The notes under the pieces are model-generated. The model was not told where the DNA came from and did not search any database. It saw only the letters and a list, made by a program, of their open reading frames with translations. A stretch of 64,000 bases of DNA from Cryptomeria japonica (lineage: Eukaryota; Streptophyta; Pinopsida; Cupressales; Cupressaceae). A program made the translations under genes and the position numbers. The stretch is from assembly GCF_030272615.1 (NCBI RefSeq), contig NC_081415.1, positions 507,733,373 through 507,797,372 of the forward strand, in the 5' to 3' direction. Below are positions 35,679-47,896 of this stretch, in pieces; position 1 is the first letter of the stretch, and the number at the start of each line of letters is the position of its first letter.

Positions 35679-36245
35679 TTTCTGTTTAATATGAAAAACA
35701 AGTTTTAAGGACCCGAAACCTTTAACATAGGAGCATAAGATAGTTCATCAAAAAGCATCCAGACCAGCTTTAAAACAACTTACAAAAAGACTAGCAAAAA
35801 GGCCAGTTAACTGAACATACAGCTAAAGAAAGGAACAACAAAGCGGAAAAACTAGAGAAAAGACAAAAAACAAACATCACCTATAAATACTTAAGAAGAT
35901 CAGTTGTCTTATTGACCAACTGGTCATAGTTTGCCGAAGCAACTTTGAGTTCTTCCATATCCTTGTTTGGCTTCTTGTCCTTCTTTTTGCCTTTGGTCCT
36001 AGTTCTAGGTCCTTGCTCTTCTCCCATACCTTCAATGTCAGGTTCCAGCTCCAGGGAATCCTTCTCGTTCTCCAGTTTCCTGATGAGAATTTTGGTATTG
36101 TCGGCCAAGGCCTTCAGAATGCTATAGCTTTGTTCAACAATACTTTTGAGGCATTTTTCAATTTTGTTGAATTTGTTGTCAATTTCCGCCATTCTCTGGT
36201 CCGTAGCATTGGTTTTTATCTTTGTTAGGGCCTTCTCAATTTGCT
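35679..36245 (-). pseudogene. Retroposed coiled-coil coding fragment
   Basis: A 567-bp insert flanked by a 14-bp direct repeat CAAATTGTTCAGGT (35665-35678 and 36246-36259), as for target-primed retroposition. Read on the minus strand, it encodes a helical, charged segment (IEKALTKIK, then AEIDNKFNKIEKCLKSIVEQSYSI, IRKLENEKDSLE), a Lys-rich stretch (TKGKKKDKKPNK) and a short C-terminus ending at 35881, followed by an untranslated tail. The frame upstream of 36245 in the minus direction is flanking read-through. The A tail is weak. The parent gene is not recognised. It could be the 3' end of a mobile element gag or of a host gene. Confidence 0.45.
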
Positions 36246-36259
36246 CAAATTGTTCAGGT

Positions 36260-36714
36260 GTTATCAAGAAATATGTACAAAGTAAATAGAATGTACACAA
36301 ATTAATTAATTTTTTTTCTAATAATTTACTCAAAAGCATTAATGATCATATGTATGCATGGCAATTAAATAGAAATATCCATTATATCATTCATATGCAT
36401 GAGTTTATGATCTTCGTGGTGTGTGATATGGTTTCTATCATGGACATTGTCTACCCAAATGGCAAGGACCCCTCTCCTCAACCATGTTCCCATCTTTGAC
36501 TAATCCTGCATCCACTAAAACGCATTTGCACACAACATATTATTAGGTTAGCTCTCAAGAATCATTCTCATTACATATACATAATCAAAATCATCCTCAA
36601 ATTCTCATAAAAACTTTACAATATCACAAAACATAAATAAAAAACAACTAATTAAATACCCTAATCAAGTTTTATGCATTATTTAATAAAAAAATAATCA
36701 GACACGACACAATG
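36260..36714. other. AT-rich interval, no gene
   Basis: Nothing recognisable on either strand. Confidence 0.4.
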
Positions 36715-37630
36715 AATTGTGTAAGTTAAATTTCAAACTTTACTCTCCTCGCCCATAAACAATATACTAAAATAAATGAATGTCAAAGTTATTCAATTTG
36801 AAGTATTTTATACATACACTTCACATAAAATTATAATTGAAGTGCATTCATACAAAAAAAATGAATTTTGATATTCTTTCGCACATAAGCACAAATGCCA
36901 ACATTAACTTTCAAAGATTTCTCTCATTGCCTACACAACACACTAAAATATAAAGTTTATTCAGACAAAGTGGCCATCATTAAAGTTTTAAAATATTTTT
37001 GTACATACACTCAACACAAAATGATAGTTGAAGTACATTCAAACATAGAAAAGTGAATCCCAAAGTTAGTTCAAACATGCAAGAATAAAGTATTTTTATG
37101 CATACGCTTCGCAAAAGTGAATGTCAAAGTATTCTCCTACATAAACTCTACACTAAATGATATTTAAAATACATTCATACAAAAAATGAAAGCCAATGTT
37201 ATTTAAAAATAGAGTTACAACATTTAGTGAATGACAAAGTTAGTAACTTTCAATTGCACGTGCATTTATTTCACATGAAGTGAATGCAACAATTAACTTT
37301 CAAACATGCACATAGTGAATGCTAAAGTTCCCAGTTCATTTACATGCAACATGCACATGCACACATTATACAAACAATAAATGTAAATGTTTATTGACAC
37401 ACATGCATGCACATGATGAACCCCAAAGTTATTTCAAATACACTCAATGAAAGCCAAACTTTATTCAATGTTTGTTTGTACGCACATTCCACATAAAGCG
37501 AACATCTAAGTACATTCATACACTCTACACAAAATGATAGCTAAACTTCAATCATATACACAAGAAAAAAATGTTAATTCACATTCCACAAAAAATGAAC
37601 ATCATAGTTCATTCATACATTCCCCACAAA
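36715..37630. repeat. Degenerate satellite-like array, block 1
   Basis: Loose repetition of phrases such as AAATGAATGYCAAAGTT, CATTCATACA and CACATTCCACA at 40-70 bp intervals, without fixed period. The same vocabulary resumes at 48970 immediately after E2 and again after 51040, so these are pieces of one array split by insertions. Confidence 0.55.
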
Positions 37631-37635
37631 ATAAC

Positions 37636-37960
37636 TAGTATATCTATATTTAAAAAATATATGTGAAATATGCCAAGATATATCTTATAATAGAAGAAAA
37701 CCATCTGTAAAATAAATGTTTTTCTAAAATACTAAAAACCAAGAATACAAATTCATTTTCCCGCTTGTAAAAAGTTGTGAATCTAGCTAGAGACAAGTGA
37801 CGAGGGTTCTATTTTATTTGGAGTAATAAAATAGCACTTGCACAAAAGCTGAAACATATCATATTTCATGCATTTACCTGTCGTTTGCATGTCAAATTGT
37901 TTCAAAAATGGATTTTTGTTTACAAACATTTCAATGTCATTGTAGACGACTCTCGACATA
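37636..37960. repeat. 325-bp repeat, copy A
   Basis: Starts TAGTATATCTATA and ends CTCGACATA. Homologous to 38102-38404 inside the left LTR of E2. On the minus strand both copies keep a related frame (MFVNKNPFLKQFDMQ, then CYFITPNKIEP), so the segment may come from a coding region. Copy A is flanked on both sides by ATAAC. Confidence 0.7.
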
Positions 37961-37965
37961 ATAAC

Positions 37966-39365
37966 CATTTTCATGCTCAAAATCAAATAAAAAATCATAG
38001 TTAATTAGAAAATAAGGACAATCACGAAATCCCTTAACTAATTATTCTAATTCTAAACATAAAGCAGTGAAATGAATACATAAATGAAGAAATTAAACAA
38101 ATAGTATACATATATTAAAAAAATATATGTAACATATGCCAAGAGATATAAGAGAATCCTTGTAAAATAAATGTCCTTCTAAAATACTAAATACCAAGAA
38201 ACTCCTGCATGCAAAAAGTTGTGAATCTAGTTGGAGACAAGTGGCTAGGGTTCTATTTTATTTGGAGTAATAAAATAACACCTCCACAAAAACTGAAACA
38301 TGGCATATTTCATGCATTTACACGTCATTTGCATGTCAAATTGTTTCAAAAATCGATTTTTGTTTACAAACATTTTGATGTCATTGTAGATGCCTCTCGA
38401 CATAATTAACTAATTGAAAAATCCCCACAATTGCATTGTAGCTTCCATTGTTCTTATCATCTCTATGGTATGGTGGCTCTTAGATATCGTGTTGATAACC
38501 TACAAGTGGCACAAAGATTCTAAGTTCGTGATTTGATTGAAATGAAGGAAAGAGGTTGAATTTATAGATTTTGAGACAAAATGAGTGAGAAATAGAACTG
38601 AAGTGCTAATTGATAGTTGAACTGATTTGATTGATCAGTCAACTCATTTTGATTGATCTATTAAGTGGATTGATTGATATGTTAATAGGATATATTGGGA
38701 AGTTAACTCAATTAATTGATTAGTCAACTAGATAGATTGACTAGTTAATCTGGATTGATTGAGAAGAAGATTGAATTGATGAGTTAGTCAGAAAAGGTGA
38801 TTGGGAGTGAAAATGGGAGATTGGAGAGTTAACTGAGTTAATTGATTAGTTAACTAATTTGATCAATCAATCATGATTTTCAACTGTGTTGTAGGATTTG
38901 AGTTGAAATTCAATTTGATGTTTATTTGAATTTGAATTCTGATTTTTGAATGTTGAAATGCACATGAAATTTATTAAAATGAGATGAAATTAGAATTTGG
39001 TGAAATGTGAATTTGGGGAGTTGGAAGAATGAATTAATTAATGAAATTATTTAATCATTAGAAATATAATTAATTAAATAATTTAAGTGAAACTATTTAA
39101 TCATTAAAAATGGGATTAATTAAATAATAAAGATTATTTAATTATTAAATATATCACAATTAATTAAATAAATAATATTTAATTAATATTTAAAATAGGG
39201 TTAAATGATGAATTGATAGAAGGATACAAATTGAATAATTAGTAAGATAAATAATGATGATTAAATTAGTTCATAAGAATAAGATTAATTAGATTAATAA
39301 GAATTATTTAACTAATAAGATGAATAATTAGTACATGATCAATGAGACATTTTTAGGTGTGTACA
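37966..39365 (-). repeat. E2 3' LTR (left copy, with insertion)
   Basis: Minus-strand start TGTACACACC. The outer end has CA where the right copy has TG. It matches 47897-48964 except for an extra 303 bp at 38102-38404. It contains long runs of TTAATTAAATAATTT-type sequence (39040-39190). Confidence 0.85.
38102..38404. repeat. 325-bp repeat, copy B inside E2 LTR
   Basis: Absent from the right LTR, where AAGCAATTAAC is uninterrupted. It is therefore an insertion after E2 arrived, or a copy of the neighbouring segment 37636-37960. Confidence 0.75.
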
Positions 39366-42060
39366 GTTGCCCGTCTTTGAGACAATGTCGAAACGACATC
39401 GTTTCAAAGAAAATGATTTTTTTTTGCCCTAGTTTGCCTTGATAATGGAGGTAAGATGCCTCCTGGAGAGATTGTTTGTGCATTGAAGGCATGAATGATC
39501 TCTCAAAAGAAGGTGAATGCTACATGAAAGATGAAGAATGGTTAACTTATGACATGAATGATTTTGATTGGATAGAATAAATGGATAAAGTGGTTTGTAG
39601 ATTGATTGGATTGATTAGATTGATGGATAAATATCAAGTCTAGTTTCAAGAAGGACACACCCTTAGAAGACAAAGATGATCAAAATGTCTAGTTTCGAGA
39701 AGGATATATCCTGGATAAGACAAAGATAGATGAGAGCGTCTAGTTTCAGGAAGGACACATCCTATATAAGACGAAGACAAATGAAAGTTGGATGAATGAT
39801 GAAGATATTATGAAAGTGAAGAATGATTAGTAAGAACTGAAGAATGTTAGAAAATAGAATTGATTGATGGATATAATAGTTGAATGATGAAATTGATTTG
39901 ATAAGAAAGGATTGATGAGAGAATGATCATGAGATAGAATCAACAAAATGAGAACATGAAATGGGAAGATTGGAGATGATACACAATCTTCTGTGCCTTT
40001 ATTCATAGCAAAATTTATATTCATCATTGAGCCTTATTATGAATCAATGGACCTTTGTACACCAAGGTATAAGGAAACAAGGTGTAAGGATATCTCATTG
40101 TAGTAACAAACACATTGCAGACAAGGAGTGAACCCTCCATTATAGGAATGATGCTAGGAGTCAAGGTATGTGCGGTGTTCATAAAGTGAACGTACTTATC
40201 ATAGACCCCCATAACATCATTTCCCCAGAAGTTCATTGATTCACAGAAAATAAAGAAAAAGATCATGTTCATCACGACTCCTCTAGTCACTTTTGGACAT
40301 CCTTGAGTAGCATAGAAACATGATCTTTTCCAATTGATAAAAGATAAAAACCAAATTAGACAAAACTCAGTAGCTATATTGACTGTGACTTTACTTTGAT
40401 TGCTTGATGTGATGGTTGATAATGTCCGATCTCAGAAAATATTGGACCCCATTTAAAATTGACCTATTTGATTTCGAGTGTATCCTCTTCTCTGTAAGAC
40501 ATGATATTGATCATGTTGATTTGGATATTGATTCAAGTGATAAGACAGTTTGATCAGTTTGGTTGCAGATGTTTGAAAAGATAGTCATATCCTTTGTTTA
40601 ACTTTGTGTGAAGTGTTTGTTGGATATCTTCTAGGGTGTTTGTTTCTTGCGAGACATTTTATTGCAAGTTTTTTGATTTTTAGTTTGTTTTTCAATTTTT
40701 TGAAGTTTAGGTATTTTCAGGATCGTATTTGAATGTTTTTGCTATTTTTGCTTTTCCGATATTTTTGGTTGATTTATTTAGGACTGTTTTATGCTTTTTA
40801 GGATTTTTTTCAGGACTTTATTTAATTTTTAGGATTCTTTCAGGACTTTATCTAATTTTTAGGATTTTTTCAGGACTTTATCTGATTTTTAGGATTTTTT
40901 CAACCATGCCCCCATAATGCAAGCCTATTATGATATGATGATCTACAAAATGCATTTGTGGACAAATGGGATTTTAAAATGCAATTATGCTATATGCATG
41001 ATGCAAGATGAAGATGCATTTCCTATTTGAACAAGGATAATTGCATGCGTCTTTTATTTTGAAATGCACTAAGTGTATTAAAGGTACAAAATTTTTCAGA
41101 GATAGGAGTTCAATCTGTTCTCAGAAAACCTAGGACTATCCAACTTAACACTATATGTAACCAAGATTTATAAATAGAGTCACAAAAAACTTCTGCACCA
41201 ATTCCTGAGACTTTGATCTTCTTTTGACCATATGTGTGCCATTGAATTTATTCCAACTGTTATAACCATTAAAGACCCTGGAATCCTATGCGACTAGTTA
41301 CATGAGTTATTTTGACTTCAAAAACATCCTGGATAGAGCCTCGCTGCCAGTCAGACGTCTATAGCCCTAACGAGGTTATACAATATAATCTCTCAAATAT
41401 TGTTCCATTTCTAGTAGGCATCTATAGCCTTGATGGAGTTACTCACATGTTCCCATAGTCAAGCTTTTATTGCACTTGTATGCATGATATTTCAGTTATA
41501 TATCTTTTCTCTTTTGCCTTGATATTTTTTATATGGATTTTGGCATAACACTTTTTCTTTTCTTTTTTATATTCTTGCCTTGGCTTGTAAGTAATGAAAC
41601 CTACATGGGTCTGATAATTACACTGGCATTGAAGTAGATTTTGGATTTTTCACTAGCCATGTGATGAACTAGGTATCTGTAATGAGTTAGAGCAAATGAT
41701 TAATGTGTGAGATATAGCAATTGATAGACTTTGGGTAATAAGACTCAATAGTGAAACTTCTACCCAACCAAAGATAAAGCTCAATCCCAAGGTGACACTG
41801 AAGATGAATGACCTAAACTTTCAAGAACATTTTGTACAAGTATCTAAGAAACGAGATAACCTTTGCTTCTTTTAGTGCAAATAGGTGAATAACTAAAACA
41901 ATCTCCTTGCTTTATTGATGTTGCTATATGCAAATGCAAAAACTATATGCTATGAAGAGTGTGAAAGCGATGCATTCAGAAAAGAAGCTATATGCAATGC
42001 AATTCTTGACATAAAATGATATGCAGTTGTAGAAAGCAAAGTTGAAACTTAACCCAGCCC
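39366..42060. repeat. E2 interior with two tandem repeat blocks
   Basis: At 39638-39789 there are three units of about 50 bp starting GTCTAGTTTC and containing AAGGACACATCC. At 40800-40901 there are three and a third units of 30 bp built from AGGATTTTTTCAGGACTTTA. The first bases after the LTR (minus strand AAAGACGGGCAAC before TGTACAC) serve as a purine-rich tract. No gene is supported. Confidence 0.65.
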
Positions 42061-43367
42061 TTAGATGAAATATATTTTAAGGTGCATGTTGCTCATAAGG
42101 TTAGAGAGTGGATCTCCTTTATTGTGTAAGTAGTTCATTGGTCTATGTTTGAAGAGTTGGATAAACCTTTCTTTTTTGAGAGGATATAAAGACTCAACTA
42201 GGCGTATTTCATGTGTAGTTTCTATTCCAGCCTCATCATTTTCAAACCAATCCAGTTGTAGTAGATTTTCTTTCCCCCAGTATATCAAGCGTGGGTGTAT
42301 GAGGCAAAGATCTCTATCCTCTTTAGAAGGAGAGGTTGTTGATATCATGCAAGCCTAGTTATCATAACAAATTTTCAAGGAATTTGGATCTATTTCCTTA
42401 TCTTCATAAGCAATGCCATCATCGACAGGTGGGAGATGGTCATAAGATTTGTCTATGTCTCCTACGTTGTTGCTATGAAGAGATGGGAATTCGTAGTCAT
42501 GTGAATCAGTTATGGTTTCCATATAGGTGTTTATATTTGATCTCTCACATATAATTCTTCCTCAATTGGAGTGAGAGGAAACTCTACAGTGTTGATGATG
42601 AGTAGAATATTTGCATGACTTGTTGATCCTACTTCATTTATGAAGATGTTGAGATCATTCCTTGAATGATGGATTCTAGCCTTGTGATTTTTGTTGATGT
42701 TGTGCTTGTTTGTGTTGGTACACTCGAAGAGGATGATGAAGCCAACTAGATGTTGATCTCATTAGCTGGTGCTACTCCTATTTCTATTACAACATTGGCA
42801 TGTAATGATGGCGCACATACAATCATTGATAAATCACTCTCTGCAGTATGATATAGATTGGTGATTTCATTGATAAGGGGTTCATGAACAACTTGTGTAG
42901 AGGCATTGGGATCATGGGGGGGAATAGGAGAAGGTAAGTTCAATTGGTGAGAGGGAATCTTGTGAGGGAATTGGAGGATTATGAATTGGAGATGAAGGGA
43001 TGGAGGGATCTTGATAAGGATCTAGAGAAATAATGGGCTCTTGTTTAAGACATGAAGGTGAAGGGATACTTTGATCTTGACTTGGAAAGGGATTATTAGG
43101 AAGGATGGAAGGGATGTCTTGATATTTCTTAGGAGGTGGATGTTGGATGGGACTTGAAAGGACACTTTTCTCATGAGGAAAAATGGTATCACTATGAATG
43201 GAATAGAAAAGAATGACGAGATCATCATAAGATTCTTGATAGGTGGGGTTTAGATAAAAAATTTGATAGGATGGTAAGGTTTGTTCTTGGTCTTGATTTA
43301 TTTCAGGACTCATTTCTTCTAGTTTTGTATTATCTTCTTGACACAAGGAAGGAGTTTGGATATGCAT
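42061..43367 (-). pseudogene. E2 coding-like remnants, unidentified
   Basis: Two open minus-strand frames. 42912-43367 (151 residues) is rich in Pro, Ser and Gln (SPIQHPPPKKYQDIPS). 42061-42348 (95 residues) contains HPRLIYWGKENLLQLDWF and ends shortly after a basic segment. They have the composition of linker regions in retrotransposon polyproteins. I see no catalytic motif and do not know the family. Confidence 0.35.
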
Positions 43368-43723
43368 GGGAGATTATTGGAAGGTTTCAATACTTTGGCC
43401 TATTGAGAAATGACTTTGAATGAGACTCTCTGAATTGAGTTTTCTTGGAAATGGAATATATGGTGGCATTGAATCTTAAATTTCTGAAACATAGAAGGGA
43501 CCAACATCATGACTTGGATTTGATTGGATTTGTACCATGGATAGCCCTTGGGAGATTGTGTTATTGGATATAGATGGTGTGACTTCTCTTATGTGAATTC
43601 AGGAGATGATTAAATGGTGGAAGATATGGAGGCTACTTGAAGATCAACTTCTTCATGAAAGGAAAATCCTTTCTAGGCACTGGTTGTTGGTATTGCATGA
43701 AGATTGCATTAATGAAGTATAAG

Positions 43724-45103
43724 TGTTATCATTGATATCAATAGCAACCAGTAATGGAGTTGTATTGTAACTACTAGTGATGCAGTAATGCAACTGGTAG
43801 TTGAGCAGTGAAGGAAACCAGTATTACTATTGAAGCAGAGTGATCAACTAGTAACCCTAACCTGTTGATATGTCGAACCCTAACCGATGGAGCTTGGTGA
43901 ATCAGTTATGTTGATCTATGATTGAATGGTGATTGAAGATGATTATGCCACGTATGCATGATGCACGTGATGAGTTTCAAAGTGGTTTTGGCGTGTAGAG
44001 ATAACTGTTTTATCTTGGGAATGAACAGGTGCATTGCATGAAGTGAAAACTGCATGATGAGTTACAAGATTTGATGTGCAGTGATCCAGGAGCGGTCGAA
44101 GTTGTCTTGAACTATGTGTAGCATATTGCTATGTAATCCAAAGATCATGTTTGAACCGATATGTTTATAATCTCTATGAGATCTTAGGTTTTGTGATGTG
44201 TTACCGACCTATTGTTTTGCTTATAAAGTCGATGAGTTGTTTTGTAATAGCATTGGCAATTTTGGTTAAGTGTGGTAGTCTGATTGTTGCCGAACCAGAA
44301 GGAGTATCTGCAAAATGTTTTGAAGACAGATAGGAGCTTAAAAGGATCTGATAAGCAGAGTAGTGCTATTACCAGATCAACAAGACCCTGTTGTTTTCTA
44401 ACAATTACAATAGTTAAATCCCTTAATAGAGTAAGCTTTAACAGGCTTGGTGCTATCTAAATTGTCTAACTAGGTGATCCATTAGCTTGGATTTGAAATC
44501 CTCTATCAAGGTTACTCCTAATAGGCTATTGTCTTTAACAGGGTATTGTAGTCAATCCCTTAACCAGGTGGTCCTTAATCGGATCTGTTCCTAACATGAA
44601 ATTTTTGTAAAGCTTCTAACAAGGATTGGCTCCTAATAGGGTGAACTTCAGAAGAGTTCATAATACTTGTGGGTATTCATCCCCATCGTGGTTTTTCCAA
44701 TTTGGGTTTCCAAGTCAAAAATCATTGTGTCGAGTGGTGAATGATTTTGTGGTTATATGTTTTGATATGGTTAATATGTTTAACTGGTAAATCCACTTAG
44801 ATATGTTTAGATGACCGAAAGTGATCTGAAATGTGCTATTACTAATGCTAGTAAAGTGGTTTGATATTTTGGTTAAATTGTATGTGAGTTTCAGATCCGT
44901 TACACTATTATATTGGTATTCTAGTCAACTGGTAATCTTGACAGTGCAGTTGCAGTTTATGGTACAATGTCTAAATCAGTTAGTTCAATGATTGATTTAT
45001 GAGTTGGGTTTGAGTTTGGTGAAAGTTTAGTTTGTTTTCTATCTACAGATTCACCCCCCCTCTCAGTAGTTGACCGGATCCTTATTGATTCATTATATTA
45101 TCA
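43724..45103 (+). repeat. Ty1/copia-type LTR inside E2
   Basis: Starts TGTTATCATTGATATCAA, a typical plant copia LTR start. It carries a U5-like region (GGTTTTTCCAATTTGGGTTTCC at about 44690), a C run near 45055 and a likely end ATTATCA at 45103. A damaged primer site TGGTAT follows 1 nt later, in place of TGGTATCAGAGC. After it comes GAAAACATGACTTAGGAAGC, which could be the start of a copia gag with a stop. The rest of the element is missing, and no target duplication is seen, so this is a truncated copy. Confidence 0.6.
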
Positions 45104-45140
45104 TTGGTATATGATTTTGATCTTGCTTGGAAAACATGAC

Positions 45141-45575
45141 TTAGGAAGCTCTTGTGAGAATCTTTAGTATTTTATTCTTCTTTGTATGATCATATGAATT
45201 GTTTTGAGGCTTTGACATGGTTGGGTTTTGATTTTGGGTTTGGTTGAATGGATTTTGATTTGGACTTTGGTTGAATGGGTTTTGATTGTGGTTGAAAGGG
45301 GTTTGAATGTTGGGTTGATGTGATTGATAGGATGGTATAGTCTCATAAGAAAAAGAAGGTTGACATGACTCTAATGTTGGTTGAATTGAAGTAGGAACAA
45401 TTTTGTTGGAGAATGAAGGTTGGCATGTTTGAACAGTCTCACAAGAGAAGGAAGGTTGGCCTGATAATGATTCCAATTTGAATAGAGGTATCATGGTTGT
45501 CACTTCCCTCATCATTTTTTCTAACCAATCCCTATGGTTGTTAGGACTAGTCATGCCTATCATTTGTTGTTGCAA
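45141..45575 (-). pseudogene. E2 Asn/Gln/Pro-rich coding remnant
   Basis: An open minus-strand frame of 144 residues with repeated CQPSFS and NQNPFNQ units. It begins MQQQMIG, similar in style to the MQQQIDS segment of the E1 gag, and lies on the primer-site side of the interior, where gag would be. Its start near 45575 and the loss of any gag core downstream make it a probable gag N-terminal remnant. Confidence 0.4.
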
Positions 45576-47879
45576 AATCTTAATTTATTGAGCTAAAATT
45601 TCTATAGATGATGATAGAATAGAAATGGAAGGGATGAATTCGTCACCTTCCCTACGAAATTCATAATGCCATTCCATGATGTTTTCTTGGTTGGCTTGGA
45701 CTAAGACTGTGAAGGTTTAAGACTTGTGCAATACGAGGATGTAAATTGTGACTATGCATGGACTATGAAAAAGTATGAGACCTAAGATCACAAGGGATAA
45801 CATGTTTCCTCCATTTTTTCAAAAGTGATAATCCTGTTTGACTTGTTTGTTATTGTTGACATTGGATATTCTAATGTTTTCTCTTGATGCCTCAAACTAC
45901 ATTTGTGATTGGAATTTTTTTGACAAAACTTGACTGATTTTATGACTGTGTTTTGATTGTGTTTTGGATGTTTGATACTTGATCTTCTAAAAAATATGAA
46001 TAAAACATAGCAACAAGTAAGAAGACAATTTGATATAATCCAAACAAAAGAGCGTATGTCGTTTATAGGATCTTTCCAAATCCCCATTGTTTCTAGGATC
46101 TTTTCAAACCCCAATTATTTTTGATAGATTTTTGGCCAAACAAACACAAATATCAATCAGACTCTTCTAATGTCAAAAGGTTGACATCTTGATACTCCTT
46201 CAGCTCAAACAACCTTGTCACACCCTAAGGTGCATTCATTTTTTTTTTCTTTTTCCAGAAGTTGACCCAAAGAGAATTGCTTCTCAATTGGATCATTTTC
46301 TTGGGAGATGTATGGTGAGTGTCTTGGGGGAAGATTCTTCCCCACCCTTGCACTGTGATATTATAAATGTTTGGTTACTGATTCATTTTGGCTTCTATGC
46401 TTAAGGTTCGTAAAAAGTGTTCCATTAGGTGTGTCAAAGATAAACTCCTTGAGGAGGCTCCCCAACCTTTAGAACAAAGGCTTTTCACATCTCAAGGATA
46501 CTGGGGGAAGGCTATCAATGCAAAACTACCATTGGACATGATTTTCATCACATCCACATTTGATTATAGTGGGTTGGATTACTTGGCTTTAGTCGTTTCC
46601 CACTTAGGTTATTTCCCTCTCACCGACCTTATGGGCTTCTCGGGAGGGTAGACCTACTAAAGGTTTTAGCCTAATTGCAATAAAAGAAAGAAAACATAAA
46701 TAGTGAATTTGGCTTTTTGGTCACCTGATTAAGGGGAGAGAATATGACTATCACTTTCAAAACACACACGACAAAGATTGTTCTTTTTATTCCCTCATTG
46801 CAATGTTATCTAACAACTATTTGGAGATATTGCTCCAATCAGACATGATGCTCTTTTTAGTCTAGATAGCAATATGTGAGTGTTCTTTTTAAGCCCAAAG
46901 AATTGCAATAAGAAAGTTTTTCTTGTTCATTTTAGATTGCACGAAAAGAAATGTGAGCTAATTGAACTCCATCAGTACCTGCAAAAATCATTAAAATGTT
47001 AGTTGGCATTGTGGGCTAACAAGCCTAAAATCTCTTCCGGGTTACAAGAATCTTCTCGCTGTCTGTCAATGATCTGTTAGAAAATAGAACACTAAAAGAC
47101 TAGAATATCAGAAAGAAATTGAGAAAATGATAGAACAAAAAGCTTTTGAAAACATTCAACGAATATGAATCACCATCAAGTCGATTGCGGATTTCAGTAA
47201 CATTAAATATGAATTTCTATCATACTGATTGTGGCTCACTGTCTGAGCAAATATGGTGCAGTGTCTGGTTGAATGCAGATCAATTATAAGACATAATTTA
47301 AAAGACAGAAGAAGAATTTACAAGACAAAGGCTTCACTCATAATGATATTGCCCATGACCTCAATCTCGTCATATATGTCATACTTCTGCAGGTATTTGT
47401 GCATGATGCTACAATATAGGGATAAAGATGCCTGATCTTCTAGGTCTTGGAGCCTTTTTTTTTTTTTTTTTCTGTTCTGAGTATTCGTTTATAAGATCTC
47501 TATTGTCGTCTATCTTTTGATCTCTTCCTTGCACTTGAAATTTTGAATCTTACCTTCCTTGCCATGATGTTAGATGCATTTTATGCAGAGAAATAAAATT
47601 TTCTGGAATTAGAAAATAATGATGGGTTAGCAACACAAACAGATTGTGAATAGAAATGACAAAAGAGATTAGAATAATGAATAAGCTAAGCGAATGCGAA
47701 TCAATATGAGTGAATGTGAATTAGGATGTAGGCGATTGCGAATTTCTGTCAAGTTGAATGCATAGTGCTATGAGCGAACACAAATTACTATGAAGTCGAA
47801 TGCACAACATTTTTCTGTGTCTGTACAGATCTTTTAAAACACAAAAAAAATCACGCAAGAAGGTTAGTTGGTTGTTGTT
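45576..47879. other. E2 leader region, no firm gene
   Basis: Sequence between the gag-like remnant and the primer site. The plus strand at 46255-46650 has protein-like segments (PEVDPKRIASQLDHFLGRCM, then KAINAKLPLDMIFI) in two frames that may be a captured or older coding fragment, but I cannot identify it. A poly-T run lies at 47456-47471, and repeated GCGAATGCGAAT-like phrases occur at 47690-47800. Confidence 0.35.
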
Positions 47880-47895
47880 CATGTCGGGTTCACCA
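47880..47895 (-). other. E2 primer-binding-site-like sequence
   Basis: On the minus strand TGGTGAACCCGACATG, 1 nt from the LTR. It shares TGGTGAACC and GAC with the E1 site at 21349-21364. Confidence 0.55.
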
Positions 47896-47896
47896 G

